From Veronia nyctiphanis (GTDB lineage: Bacteria; Pseudomonadota; Gammaproteobacteria; Enterobacterales; Vibrionaceae), in contig NZ_PEIB01000014.1 in NCBI RefSeq assembly GCF_004116385.1, positions 59,613 to 123,612 on the forward strand: a stretch of 64,000 bases of DNA. The letters are read 5' to 3'. A program made the translations under genes and the position numbers. Below, in pieces: positions 9,041 to 20,029 of this stretch (positions are counted from its first letter, which is position 1; each line of letters opens with the position of its first letter). The notes below the pieces were generated by a model, which saw only the letters and a list, made by a program, of their open reading frames with translations, was not told the DNA's origin and searched no databases.

Positions 9041-9608
9041 TTATCTGCCCCCCTGTAGAACTCTCTTGGTGTTCCATAAATTCTTTTAGCTGACTTCTGG
9101 CTCGGAATAGCCTCGTCATCACGGTATTTTTGTTGAGGTCGAGAATGCTGGCAATTTCTTCGCCGCTAAACCCTGCCATTACTTGTAAAACCAAGGGCTC
9201 TCTATATTCAGGCGCCAATCGCATGATCTGCTTGTGCAGCCATCGGTTCTCGATATTCGTCTCCCCGCTGGGAGTGGGTGTCTCTATCTGATGATCATCA
9301 ATATCCACCAGCTCAAGTTGCTTCCGTTCAAAACGACGCGCGTTTTCTCTGCGGAGAATTGTGATTAACCATGATTTCGCTGCTTTATCATCAAGAAGGC
9401 TGTCCATTGAGCGCCACGCGCGCAAGCAAGTTTCTTGAACCAAATCTTCAGCTACATCTCTGTCTTTTGTCAGCCAATAAGCGTATCTGAACAAATCTTT
9501 ATGCCAGACTCGAACCAAGGCTTCGTATCGCTTTTCCTTATTCATAGCAATAGAGACCTGGTCTTCTGCTTTTTTATTTCGTGACTTTTTAAAAAAGTTC
9601 AAGGCCAT
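9027..9608 (-). CDS. Sigma-70 family (ECF-type) RNA polymerase sigma factor
   Basis: Region 2 is clear (DLFRYAYWLTKDRDVAEDLV, then QETCLRAWR), followed by region 4 with a helix-turn-helix (GFSGEEIASILDLNKNTVMT). There is no region 1.1 or 3, so it is an ECF-type sigma factor. I take ATG 9608 (MALNFFKKSRNKK, 193 residues). A TTG 12 codons upstream and an ATG at MNKEKRYEAL are alternatives, as none has a strong Shine-Dalgarno sequence. It forms an overlapping pair with the membrane protein downstream, which probably holds it inactive. Its regulon cannot be read from the window. Confidence 0.87.
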   Translation of the reverse strand: MALNFFKKSRNKKAEDQVSIAMNKEKRYEALVRVWHKDLFRYAYWLTKDRDVAEDLVQETCLRAWRSMDSLLDDKAAKSWLITILRRENARRFERKQLELVDIDDHQIETPTPSGETNIENRWLHKQIMRLAPEYREPLVLQVMAGFSGEEIASILDLNKNTVMTRLFRARSQLKEFMEHQESSTGGQISGRT

Positions 9609-10050
9609 CTTTTTTTCATCCGCTAAGGTTCCCTGATAACCCAATTAAAAACCGGATTTCGTGTGGTGTGTGAACATGAAGGTGCTCACGACAACACGAT
9701 AAGTAAAACACGTTGCTGTCTCACAATGATCTGTCATTTTTGAGACAGGTATAGTGCCATAAGTGGCACGAAAAATGAGACTGATAGATTAAACAGCAGA
9801 TCAAATAAAGTGAACTAGCTATTCTAGTTATATGTAACTAATAGCGTTTTTGCACGGTGTTTATGTGTGGGGTTCTTACTGGGTTTTTATATAAAAGTTA
9901 TATTTTTTATTAACTTAACATTATATTTCTGATTTCTTAATCCGCTTAGTGTCTCACTAAAGAGACTTAATTCAAACATATGTTTTATTCCGTTTAAAAA
10001 ATGGTTACTATCATGTGGTCTGACCTCTTATAAGCAGCTAAGGAGCAGCT
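9609..10050. other. Gene-free stretch between the divergent sigma factor and fadI, with several dyads
   Basis: About 440 bases, A+T rich. It holds the dyads TGTCTCA/TGAGACA (9717-9723 and 9741-9747), GTGCCA-TAAG-TGGCAC (9754-9769) and GTCTC/GAGAC (about 9951-9966), and a FadR-like site at 10013-10029. Both flanking genes are transcribed away from it, so it must carry at least two promoters. No coding sequence or RNA gene is evident. Confidence 0.7.
10013..10029 (+). promoter_or_regulatory. FadR-like operator upstream of fadI
   Basis: The core TGGTCTGACC is an exact match to the FadR palindrome TGGTCnGACC, 21 bases before the fadI start codon. A TACTAT hexamer at 10006-10011 could be the -10 element, which would place the operator over the transcription start. 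That position fits repression by FadR, relieved by long-chain acyl-CoA, as is known for fad genes. Confidence 0.75.
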
Positions 10051-11360
10051 ATGGCTAAGCGACAGAATCTGACCACACGTCAAGGAGAGAGAATCGCAGT
10101 TGTCTCTGGTGTGCGAACCCCGTTTGCACGACAGACGACCGCTTACAAAGACGTGCCCGCAATTGACCTGGGTAAAATGGCGGTCAGCGAGCTGTTAACA
10201 AAAACCGATATCGATCCAAAATTGATTGATCAGGTTGTATTCGGGCAAGTGCTTCAAATGCCAGAAGCACCAAACATTGCGCGCGAAATTGTTCTGGGTA
10301 CGGGTATGAATATCAATACTGACGCTTACAGCGTTACCCGTGCATGTGCGACAAGTTTTCAGTCTGTAGCGAACGTCGCAGAGAGTATCGTTGCTGGTAC
10401 TATCGATATCGGTGTTGCAGGTGGTGCAGATACAACATCTGTTGTACCAATCGGTGTGTCGAAAAAGCTGGCATCTACGCTGCTTGATCTGTCAAAAGCG
10501 AAGACGGTAAGTAAGCGCCTGAAGCTTCTTAGCAAGTTGAAGCTAAAAGATCTTGCACCAGTGCCTCCAGCGGTTGCTGAGTATTCAACAGGTCTGTCAA
10601 TGGGACAAACTGCTGAGCAGATGGCGAAGACACACAGCATCAGCCGTGAAGATCAAGATGCACTGGCTCACCGTTCTCATTCTCTGGCTGCAAAAGCATG
10701 GGAAGACGGTTTGGTACGTGATGAAGTGATGACAGCATTCCCGGCACCTTACAAGCAGTGGTTTGATAAAGACAACAATGTACGTATGGATTCGACGCTT
10801 GAGGCTACACAAAGCTTCGCCCTGCGTTCGACCGTAAGCACGGTTCTGTAACGGCTGCTAACAGCACGCCTTTGACTGACGGTGCAGCAGCGGTATTGTT
10901 GATGCGTGAAAGCCGCGCAAAAGAATTGGGTTATGAGCCTATCGGTTACATCCGTTCATTTGCCTTTAGTGCAACGCAAGTTGAAAAAGACATGCTGATG
11001 GGTCCATCATATGCGACGCCATTAGCTCTTGATCGCGCAGGTATAGCATTGTCTGATCTGACATTGATCGATATGCATGAGGCGTTTGCGGCGCAAACAC
11101 TGGCAAACCTGAAAATGTTTGCATCAGATAAGTTTGCAAAAGAAGAACTGAACCGAAGCAGTGCTATTGGTGAAGTTGATATGGATAAATTTAACGTGCT
11201 TGGTGGTTCGATTGCTTATGGTCACCCATTCGCAGCAACTGGCGCACGTATGATCACCCAAACGCTTCGCGAACTGCAAAGACGTGGTGGTGGTCTTGCC
11301 CTGAACACAGCGTGTGCTGCTGGTGGTCTGGGTGCAGCTATGATCCTGGAGGCTGAGTAA
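10051..11360 (+). CDS. fadI: 3-ketoacyl-CoA thiolase FadI (anaerobic-type), frameshifted as read
   Basis: Thiolase beta subunit of the FadIJ complex, cleaving 3-ketoacyl-CoA to acetyl-CoA and a shortened acyl-CoA. The nucleophile Cys99 lies in [10 protein letters not shown]; the later active-site segments HEAFAAQ and [12 protein letters not shown] are present. As read, the frame is lost after RMDSTLE. Adding one G in GAGGCTAC (about 10803) restores [21 protein letters not shown] and a 436-residue protein, the same length as FadI of Escherichia coli. The start has a good AAGGAG sequence. It is followed by fadJ with a TAATG overlap. Confidence 0.93.
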
Positions 11361-13491
11361 TGGCAGAAGTAGCACAACAAAGCGAGAAGACATCCGCATT
11401 TACGTTGCGATTTGCAGACAATGGAATCGCATGGCTTGAAATGGATGTGCCGGGTGAAAAGATGAATACCCTGCAAGCGTCTTTCGATGAAGAAGTAAGC
11501 GAAGTACTTGATGCGCTTGAATCACGGAAAGACTGAAAGGTCTTGTTGTTTATTCAGGTAAGCCAGACAACTTTGTTGCCGGCGCGGATGTAAGAATGCT
11601 GAGTGCATGTAAAACGGCTGAAGAGGGTGAAACCATTGCCCGTCGTGGGCAAGAGCTATTTGCCCGCCTTGAAGCTTTACCCATGCATGTTGTTGCTGCA
11701 ATTCATGGCCCCTGTTTGGGCGGGGGTCTTGAGTTAGCGCTGGCATGCCACAGCCGTATTGTGTCAGATGATGACAAAACGCGTCTTGGGCTGCCTGAAG
11801 TGCAACTCGGTCTGTTACCAGGCTCTGGTGGTACTCAACGTTTACCTCGTCTTGTTGGTGTTGCGAACTCACTGGATATGATCCTGACGGGTAAACAATT
11901 GAGAGCCAGCAAAGCGAAAAAAATGGGTGTCGCGGATGACTGCGTACCTAAATCGGTTCTCCTTGATGTCGCTGAAGAGCTTGCACTGAAGTCAAAACCA
12001 AAACGTAAAGGTGGCGACTGGAAAGAGTGGGCGATGGCGAAGAACTCACTGGGCCGAAACTTTGTCTTTGATCAGGCAACGAAGAAGACTCTTGAAAAAA
12101 CGCGTGGTAACTATCCTGCTGCTGAGGCAATTCTTGAAGTCATCAAGCATGGCCTTGAGAACGGAATGAGCAAAGGTCTGGCGCTTGAAGCAAAGCGTTT
12201 CGGTGAATTAGTTCAGACAAATGCTTCAGATTCACTTCGAAGCCTTTTCTTCGCTGTCACTGAGATGAAGAAAGAAAATGGCGCAGAAGCTGAACCACGT
12301 AAAGTGACTGGCGTAAATGTTTTAGGTGGTGGCTTGATGGGCGCAGGTATTGCGCACGTTTCTGCGACAAAAGCGGGTTTGCCGGTTCGTGTGAAAGACG
12401 TCAGTAATGACGGTGCACTGAATGCTCTTCAGTACAACTTTAAGCTTCTGGACAAAAAGCGTAAACGTCGTATTTTGACGTCAGCGCAAGTTCAGCAGCA
12501 GATGTCGCAAATCAGTGCTGGCATCAGTTTTCAGGGCATGGGCAGAAACAATGTTGTTGTTGAAGCCGTGTTTGAAGATTTGACACTCAAGCGCAATATG
12601 GTTGCTGACATCGAGGAAGAGTTGCCCGAAGACACGATCTTTGCAACCAATACGTCATCACTGCCTATCCACCAAATTGCCGAAGGTGCTAAGCGACCTG
12701 AAAACATTGTTGGCTTGCACTACTTCAGCCCAGTAGAGAAAATGCCGCTGGTTGAGGTTATTCCTCATGCAGGTACTTCAGACGAAACAGTAGCGACAGT
12801 GGTTAATCTTGCCCGTAAACAGGGTAAAACACCTATCGTTGTTGCTGACAAAGCGGGATTCTATGTCAACCGAATCTTGGCACCTTACATGAACGAATCA
12901 GCAATGGCGATGCTTGAAGGAGAGCCTGTTGAGCATATTGATAGCTCATTGGTCGACTTTGGCTTCCCTGTTGGACCTGTGACCTTACTTGATGAGGTAG
13001 GTATCGATGTTGGCGCTAAGATTGGTCCGATTCTGGCTGCGGAGCTTGGTGATCGTTTCAAAGCACCTGACGTTTTCAGCGCTTTGATTGAAGACGGTAG
13101 AAAAGGACGTAAGAGCGGTAAAGGCGTTTACATCTACAACGGCAAGAAGAAGACTGTTGATAAAGAGATTTACAGCATTCTGAATATCTCACCGCAAGCG
13201 AAGATGGATGGTAAAGATTTAGCCATACGTTGCACATTAATGATGCTTAACGAGGCGGCGCGCTGTCTTGATGAAGGTGTTGTTGCATCAGCGCGTGATG
13301 GTGATATTGGCTCTATCTTTGGTATCGGTTTCCCTCCGTTCCTTGGTGGACCATTCCGTTACATGGACCATCTGGGTATCAAGAAAGTGGTTGAACTCCT
13401 TGAGCAGCATACCAATAAGTATGGTGAGCGTTTCGCACCATGCGAGAAGCTGAAATCAATGGCGGAAAACGGTGAGACGTTCCACGGCTAA
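11360..13491 (+). CDS. fadJ: Fatty acid oxidation complex alpha subunit FadJ, frameshifted as read
   Basis: Bifunctional enoyl-CoA hydratase and 3-hydroxyacyl-CoA dehydrogenase. The N-terminal crotonase domain includes the oxyanion segments [11 protein letters not shown] and [14 protein letters not shown]; the NAD-binding domain begins at [19 protein letters not shown]; the dehydrogenase C-terminal domain follows ([17 protein letters not shown]). As read, translation from ATG 11360 stops after about 58 codons at RKD. One extra C in GACTGAAAGG (about 11533) restores [10 protein letters not shown] and a single 710-residue protein. The start codon shares its A with the fadI stop (TAATG). Confidence 0.93.
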
Positions 13492-13536
13492 CTCTTTTGC
13501 GGAGTAGACGTTTCTCTCAATACGTTTTCTGAGATG

Positions 13537-13566
13537 AAAAGCCCGGCAATGCTGCCGGGCTTTTTC
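13537..13566. terminator. Bidirectional terminator between fadJ and the M16 protease gene
   Basis: AAAAGCCCGGCA-ATGC-TGCCGGGCTTTTT is a strong G+C stem with A and T runs on the two sides. It lies between convergent genes and probably ends both transcripts. Confidence 0.9.
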
Positions 13567-16374
13567 TATTGGTTGAATGTTGCTTTCATAAACTGGAGCA
13601 GATCACTCGTATTCCAGCCTTCCTTTGCGAAATGCATCCACATCGACAATTGCACCGTTTTCATCAACGAGGCATTGGTCAGGATGAGCAGACCACAGCT
13701 GTGCATGATCAGTCTGTCTGAGGTTCTTGGTTTCAGTTTTTCGACGATGAATTTGACCATATCAGAGCGATCCATCTTCTTAAGTCTTGCCGCGACTTTC
13801 TGACGCTGCATGAATTCCGTATCTTTATTGCCAATACTGATCCAAAAGCGTTGTGCACGGGCTCGAAGGTTAGCATCAGGCTCTTCAACTTGCGCAATCA
13901 GACCTTGTTTACTCTCTTGAAACTCAGCATCACTGAGTTCAAGCAGAATAAGGAAGAAGGCATTCAGGAAGTCATCTATCGCCTCAACCAGCAAGTCTGG
14001 ACCCGCTAACGGTGACTGAACATAGAAGATCAATCCGGGGTGGCGGTTGAGAGGTAAATTTCCGGAGCCAACCATGTAGCCCAGCTGCTGTTTAGTTCTG
14101 AGTTCATTGAAGAATACTGACGACATCAAATGATGAGCAAAAGTGTACAGCGCAATATTTTCCGGACCCGTCTCGAAACTCTGGAAATAGACCAATACCG
14201 CAGAGTCCTGATGGTCACAATTAAACTCAAAACTTTTGCTTCCGGCCTTATCGAGCAGCATCAATGGCCTTGTTGACTCTTCGTATGTCTGTTCTTCAAC
14301 ACGAAGTGCGTCCTTGATGGTTTCTGCCAAAGAAAATGTTTGTTCTTTATGCCAGTTGCCATAAACAAACATTTCAACATGAAGCTCTGACATCACCTTT
14401 TCAATGAATGGAGGAAGCTCCGATACCTCAAGAGATTCCAGCGCGACAATCATCTGATCGTAAGGTGGGTTGTTTGGCTGTAAAATCCCAGTCATCGCAT
14501 TGTACAGTTGACTTATCGGTTTGTTTTGAGCTGCATTACGCCATCCGCGAAGTAACTGGGTTTTGATAATATCGAAGCGCTCGGGTTTAAAGCTTCTGTC
14601 CCTGAACTTTTCCAAAATCAAGTCCATCAGCAAGTGCAGCTTCTCGTTAAAGCCACTCAATTTTAGCGTGAACCCGCCCTGATGCGCATAGAGGTTGTAA
14701 CTCAGGCCTGCTATTTCCGCCTGATAGGCATCCTCATTAATAGATTCCAGCAGCATCTCGACACTGACGCGGCTTTTGACAATATTCTCGACTGATGACA
14801 CCGAGTGAGGGCTGTCTATGGCGACGAAAATCATGCCTTTGGGCACCTTAAACTCAGTATCCTGGCAGTGCCAAAGACGAAATCCGGCTAGTTCCTGAAT
14901 CATCTCAGGTAAATGTTTGTCCGGCGATTCAACGTTCAAAGGTTTTAACTGATAGGAAATATAGGGGTTTTGCTCAGGCAGAACCAATGTTGGTGATATA
15001 TGGTTTGAATGCCATTTTTCTTTCTGTTCGTCAGAAAATGTCCTGATGGTATATGGCGTGTCGTACCATTTGGCAAATCGGTCATAATTATAACCTTGAG
15101 CTATCAAGGTTAAGCGCAAATTGTCTGGGTTCAAATGACTAAGCATCGATGTGATGAGGTCTTCATCATATCCATCCATCATGTAGTCGCCATAGAGGCG
15201 TCTTCCGGCTCATAATGCATAAGATTCATCACGAGATGCTGACAGTATCCATCGGCCTAGACGGCTCTTGAAACTGGAACGCCATTTCTTGAACCGCTTT
15301 CTTTTCCTCGTATCGCCAGTCAGACAGGCCTTTTTGACGGATGAGGTTAATCATCTGAAAGGTATAGCTGACAATATCGTCAATTTGGTTCAAACCCGCT
15401 TCAGTCAGGCTGACACTGATAACGAATTCTCTGAAGTTTGAACCGCTGATGCCACCGCCCGCAGACAAGGTATTAATTAGCCCCTTATTTTTAAGTAGCG
15501 ACATCAGGCTACCCGGCCCTTCATAGCCCAGGAGGTGAGCAATGTAAGACAGTGGCTTGGTACGGTAGTAATAGCGACTTTCCGGCAATGAGAACGCCAG
15601 AGTAAGTTTACGCACTTCTTTCATTGGCTCGACGATAACCATCTGGCCAATTTGTTCAGGCAGAACATAAGGTTCTGAAGAATGGAAAGCGGCGAGGTCA
15701 TGATTGGGTATGCTTGCAAAGCAGCGTATGGCTTCAGCTTCCTGTTCATCAAGAGAGAGAGGGCTGATGATAGAGGCTGTCATCACGTTTGCACTGTAGT
15801 GTGTGTTATAAAACGCAATGAGCTCGTCTCTGACGGTCTTACCTTCTCGGTCCGCGAGCGTATCAATGCTACCTACAGAAAACTTCGAAAATGGATGCGC
15901 GGGATTAATGGTTTCTTTCTGAACCTGATAAATACGCCTGACGTCGTCCTGTATCTTGAGTCGATACTCAGAATCGACGGCCTGACGTTCTTTATCGACA
16001 GCTTCGGGGTTAAAAAGCGGCGCTGAAAAAAACTGTCCGAAACGGTCTAGTGCTTCATCGAAGTAGCTGTGGTGAATATCAAAGAAAAAGGTGGTGTTTT
16101 CGGTTCCAGTCCACGCATTGTTGCTACCACCATGTCGGCTGATGAAAGACTGAAACTCGCCTACATCCGGGTACTTCTCCGTACCAAGAAACAGCATATG
16201 TTCAAGAAAGTGTGCCAATCCTTCCCTGTCTTCGGGATCGCAGAAATGGCCAACATTGACAGTCAATGCTGCAGCACTGCGTGGCGCTTGATCATCATGG
16301 ATAAGCAACACTTTGAGTGCATTTGGCAACGTGACAATGCGGTATTCCCGGTGGTCATTTGGGCTTTTGTGCAC
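13566..16374 (-). CDS. Insulinase-family (M16) zinc metalloprotease, two frameshifts as read
   Basis: A large M16 peptidase related to protease III/insulysin. The inverted zinc motif HFLEH is at residues 55-59, with the third ligand region ERQAVDSEYRLK downstream, and the later M16 repeats are present to the C-terminus. The gene is split as read. Adding one base near 15238 (AGCATC to AGCCATC, giving DTVSHLVMNLMHYEPED) and one near 15198 (a C in GACGCCTCTATGG, giving YGDYMMDG) joins the halves into about 936 residues. The neighbour sixA is divergent. Vibrio genomes carry a protein of this length and family; its substrate is not known to me. Confidence 0.88.
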
Positions 16375-16509
16375 AAGACACCCTTAGCGGTTGGCAAATG
16401 TGGTCAGTCAATTATGACGACAGGTTAGCAAACAGGCAAACAATCCCTTCCACGATCATGTATTTCACTGATAGCATAGCACTGTTAGTTGTAATTCTAA
16501 GAAAGCCGT

Positions 16510-16998
16510 ATGCAGATTTATATTCTTCGCCATGGCGAAGCCAAACCTTTTGCTGCAACCGATGAAGAGCGACCGCTTACTGAGCATGGACGCGTTCAGA
16601 CAGCAATGATTGCTGAATGGCTGCAGGGCCAGTTAACTCAACCTCTCGATACTGTCATTGTTAGCCCCTATGTTCGCGCCCAGCAAACGTGGGATGTGAT
16701 GGGGGAATACATTTCTCCAGCGTCTAACGTCGTCACTGATGAGGGTATTACTCCCTATGGTGATGGTGAAGATGTGGCAGATTATTTGCGTGCCAAGATA
16801 AGCGTTGAGCGACCTGAGAGTATTTTGTTGGTATCGCATTTACCTTTGGTGGGATATCTGACATCTGAGCTTGTTTTGGGGATTCAGCCGCCAGTCTTTT
16901 CAACCTCGGCAGTGGCATGCGTCGAATACGACCCTGATACAGAGCGTGGCAGGTTACTTTGGTTGCAAAGTCCAAATCGTCTGCCGACGGCAAATTAG
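16510..16998 (+). CDS. sixA: Phosphohistidine phosphatase SixA
   Basis: Histidine phosphatase superfamily enzyme, 162 residues, with the catalytic motif LRHGEAKPF near the N-terminus (RHG at 7-9) and the second catalytic His in LLVSHLPLVGYL. SixA removes phosphate from histidine-phosphotransfer proteins such as ArcB and components of the nitrogen phosphotransferase system. It is divergent from the M16 protease gene across 135 bases. A G+C hairpin (GGGCAGA/TCTGCCC, 17012-17030) follows without a T run. Confidence 0.92.
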   Translation: MQIYILRHGEAKPFAATDEERPLTEHGRVQTAMIAEWLQGQLTQPLDTVIVSPYVRAQQTWDVMGEYISPASNVVTDEGITPYGDGEDVADYLRAKISVERPESILLVSHLPLVGYLTSELVLGIQPPVFSTSAVACVEYDPDTERGRLLWLQSPNRLPTAN

Positions 16999-17064
16999 CT
17001 TAGTTTAAACGGGGCAGATTTTCTCTGCCCATCTAATCAAAACACCTATAGCGCTCTTGAGGAG

Positions 17065-18092
17065 TTATGCTAGCTGAGATTCAGTGTTGTCCTCTTGCTG
17101 CTTTATTGTTTCTTTCTGACGCAAAGGTGTCAGTATCACTGCTCCCAGTCTCGTCTCATTCTCGACTTTTCTATGTGCCTCAGAGGCTTCATCAAACTGC
17201 ATAATGCTGTCAACAACGGGGACTAGTCACCAGATTCGACTTTATTTCTCAGCGCTTCAAGCTCAGTAACTGTCTCTGATGCAAAGCTAAAGTTGGCGCG
17301 CTTTGTTGAAAACGTATTAGTGAGCTTGGTTTGGATCATATCGCTCAATGTCGGGTTACCCATCAGATAGAGCCCCTTTTCGTTGAGCATATTGATACAG
17401 GATTTGAATGGCGTACTGACAATCATGTTGAAAATAACATCATACTTTTCTGCGTTGTTACTGAACGACTGCTTGGTATAGTCAATAAAGTCATCAGCAC
17501 CAATCTGACGCAACATGTCCTCTTTTCTACCATGGTCGACAGCGGTGACAAGTGCTCCTGCGGCTTTTGCCATTTGGACTGCATGGAGCCCAATGCTGCC
17601 TCCCGCGCCGATAATCATTATTCGGTCGCCTTTTTTCAGGTCAGCCAGATTCATAAAGTGCAAAGCATTTAGCCCACCAAGGGTAAGTGATGCCGATTCT
17701 GCGTGTGATATATTTTTTGGCTGGGTTGTCAGCGTATAGTGCTCCGGTACGCAAAGGTATTCAGCGTACCCACCGAGCTTTAACTGAGAGCTACCAAATA
17801 TTTTGTCGCCAACGTTAAATCGCGTTACTTCGCTACCGACGGCTGCCACTTCCCCAGCAAAATAAAGCCCGAGAACATTTTTCTTTGGTTTAGTGATACC
17901 AAATACCAGCCTGAGTGGAACGACAAACAATTTGGTAGGGAAATTGAAACTGCGCATTTCACAATCCGCTTTGGTCACTTCTGTGGCATGCACTTCAACG
18001 AGCAGTTCATTAGGGGCTGGAGCAGGTTTGCCCACTTCTTGTGTCGATAACACACTCGGGTCGCCATACTTGGTATACACAACGGCTCGCAT
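17065..18092 (-). CDS. Medium-chain (MDR) NAD(P)H-dependent alcohol/quinone dehydrogenase, frameshifted as read
   Basis: Zinc-type or quinone-oxidoreductase-type member of the MDR superfamily. The N-terminal GroES-like fold is followed by a Rossmann motif IMIIGAGGSIGLHAVQ. As read the protein ends at KVESGD. One extra base in GGTGACTAGTCCCC (about 17225) restores LVPVVDSIMQFDEASEAH and a normal C-terminal end at TAA 17065-17067, 342 residues in all. I place the start at ATG 18092 (MRAVVYTKYG), which has a GGGAGAAGG sequence in front; an upstream ATG adds seven residues. The substrate is unknown. No catalytic zinc cysteine is obvious near residue 38, which favours the quinone-oxidoreductase-like branch. 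Confidence 0.82.
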
Positions 18093-18306
18093 TGCCTTCT
18101 CCCTTTCACTCATCCGGAAGGTTGTCTGGTGATGCCGAAAATTATCTGAGCATTCTCTGAGTACACTTCAAGACTAACGGTGTACGCCCAAAAAACACAG
18201 ATATTCATGGCGTTATCGTTTGTTGGGGTGTTGAAGGGCTGGATTTTTCGAGTCAAAAAGTGAATTGCTGAAAAGGCGAACAGGTAATTTCATCGATGAT
18301 GGAGAT

Positions 18307-18344
18307 TTAAAGCGAGCAGGGAAGAGGGGAAGTGCTCGCTTTAA
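18307..18344. terminator. Perfect 12-bp inverted repeat downstream of smrB
   Basis: TTAAAGCGAGCA and TGCTCGCTTTAA are exact complements around a 14-base purine-rich loop. It lies 27 bases beyond the smrB stop. The T-rich foot is short, so it may be a weak terminator for smrB or a mRNA 3' stabiliser. Confidence 0.45.
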
Positions 18345-18370
18345 CCTATAAGTTGGCTTTTCGTTAACGG

Positions 18371-18907
18371 TTACTTTTCAGGTACTTCAACCAATACCAG
18401 CAGTGCACCATCACCACCGAACTCGAGAGGAGCTTGATGAAAAGCCATAACGTCGGGATGCTGAGCCAGCCACAGAGGGGCTTTCTGTTTAAGAATATGT
18501 TTACCTATACCATGCATGACACAGGCACAGCTTATTTTTGCCTTGATGCACTCTGCCAGCATGGCGCCCAACTCTCTTTTGGCTTCCTGCTGAGTCATGC
18601 CATGCATATCCAAGAAGATATCAGGCACGTAAACACCACGCCGCAGCCGTTTTACCTCATATTTAGAGACATCACTGCGAGCATACTGTGTTGGGCCGTC
18701 TTCTTTCAGCAAGGGTTCGAATTCATCGGAAAAATGAAAGCTGTGATCCGCTGCGTGACGCGTGCTTGACGATTCCTTGGTTTGTTTGGTGATCTGGCGT
18801 CTCGGCGGGTTTATGGTATCCTGCTGCAGTTTTTTGACGCCTTGTACCTCTTCTCGAAAAAGCGAGAAGTCATCACTAGATTCTGAGGCTGGGTTTTTCT
18901 TACTCAT
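18371..18907 (-). CDS. smrB: Ribosome rescue endonuclease SmrB
   Basis: 178-residue protein with a C-terminal Smr domain: the DIFLDMHGMTQQEAKREL motif and the CVMHGIGKHILK motif are both present. SmrB cleaves mRNA at collided ribosomes. The start ATG 18907 (MSKKNPASES) matches the usual N-terminus; an upstream in-frame ATG would add ten hydrophobic residues and is less likely. It is divergent from prmB, an arrangement conserved in Escherichia coli and Vibrio. Confidence 0.94.
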   Translation of the reverse strand: MSKKNPASESSDDFSLFREEVQGVKKLQQDTINPPRRQITKQTKESSSTRHAADHSFHFSDEFEPLLKEDGPTQYARSDVSKYEVKRLRRGVYVPDIFLDMHGMTQQEAKRELGAMLAECIKAKISCACVMHGIGKHILKQKAPLWLAQHPDVMAFHQAPLEFGGDGALLVLVEVPEK

Positions 18908-19053
18908 AAAACGTATTCCAACTACCAATACGAACATTGTACCTTAACTTACTCAAAGTTGTGGTATTCGACGTGAAGGTTTGGTGTTTAAGAGTCATGA
19001 TTACCAGCAGAACGTGTCGTACAAGGTGATAAATAAGGCTACTGGAGGCCACC

Positions 19054-19985
19054 TTGGATAAAATTTTTGTCGATGAAGTTGTTAACGAACTACAGACACT
19101 TCAGGATATGCTGCGCTGGACAGTAAGCCGCTTTAACGCTGCGGGTTTGTTTTATGGTCATGGAACAGACAATGCATGGGATGAGGCGGTCCAACTGGTA
19201 CTGCCAACACTCTATCTTCCTATTGATGTGCCAGCGGAGACCCGTTTCTCACGCCTGACGACCAGTGAGCGCCATCGTATCGTTGAGCGTGTGGTGCGCA
19301 GAATTAACGAACGTACGCCAGTGGCATATCTGACGAAAAAAGCATACTTCTGTGGTCTTGAATTCTTCGTTGATGAAAGAGTGCTGGTGCCTCGTTCACC
19401 GATTGGTGAGCTGATTCAAAATCAGTTTGCGCCTATGTTGCAAACACAACCAAAGCGTATTATGGACCTTTGTACGGGAAGCGGCTGCATCGCTATTGCC
19501 TGTGCCTATGCCTTCCCCGAGGCTGAAGTTGATGCGGTGGATATTTCTGCGGATGCGCTGGAAGTGACCGAAATCAATATTCAGGATCATGGCATGGAGC
19601 AGCAAGTTATTCCGCTGCGCTCTGACTTGTTCCGCGATCTGCCGAAAGACAAATACGATCTGGTTGTTAGCAACCCGCCATATGTCGATCAAGAAGACAT
19701 GGATGCGCTACCCGATGAATTCCGTCATGAACCCGAGTTAGGTTTGGCGGCAGGCAGCGATGGTCTCAAACTGATGCGCCGTATTATGCTAACGCGCCGG
19801 ATTACTTAACTGAGCAGGGCGTGTTGATCTGCGAAGTGGGCAACTCGATGGTCCATGTTGATGAACAATATCCAAACCTACCACTGACATGGTTGGAGTT
19901 TGAGAACGGCGGTCATGGCGTGTTCATGATGACGTATCAGGACCTGATGAGTGTCGCTGATGAGTTCAAGATCTACAAAGACTGA
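19054..19985 (+). CDS. prmB: Ribosomal protein uL3 glutamine methyltransferase PrmB, frameshifted as read
   Basis: SAM-dependent N5-glutamine methyltransferase of ribosomal protein L3. The SAM-binding segment [20 protein letters not shown] and the catalytic NPPY ([12 protein letters not shown]) are clear. The start is TTG 19054 behind a CTGGAGG sequence, giving [20 protein letters not shown]. As read, the frame is lost after LMRRIM. One extra G in TATGCTAACGC (about 19788) restores [20 protein letters not shown] and a 310-residue protein ending at TGA 19985, exactly the Escherichia coli length. Confidence 0.93.
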
Positions 19986-19997
19986 TTGAACTTCCTA

Positions 19998-20029
19998 AGA
20001 GTAACAGCTTGCGCTGTTGCTCTTTATTC
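19998..20029 (+). terminator. Terminator after prmB
   Basis: AGAGTAACAGC-TTGC-GCTGTTGCTCT (one G-T pair) followed by TTTATT, starting 12 bases after the prmB stop. aroC begins about 200 bases later and so probably has its own promoter in the A+T-rich gap. Confidence 0.75.

Noticed and set aside
9764..9780. TGGCACGAAAAATGAGA as a sigma-54 promoter
   Set aside because: The -24 part fits but the -12 TTGC element is missing at the right spacing.
17223..17227. Natural C-terminal truncation of the MDR dehydrogenase at VESGD
   Set aside because: The coding pattern continues for about 50 more codons in a neighbouring frame with the expected family ending, so a one-base loss is more likely.
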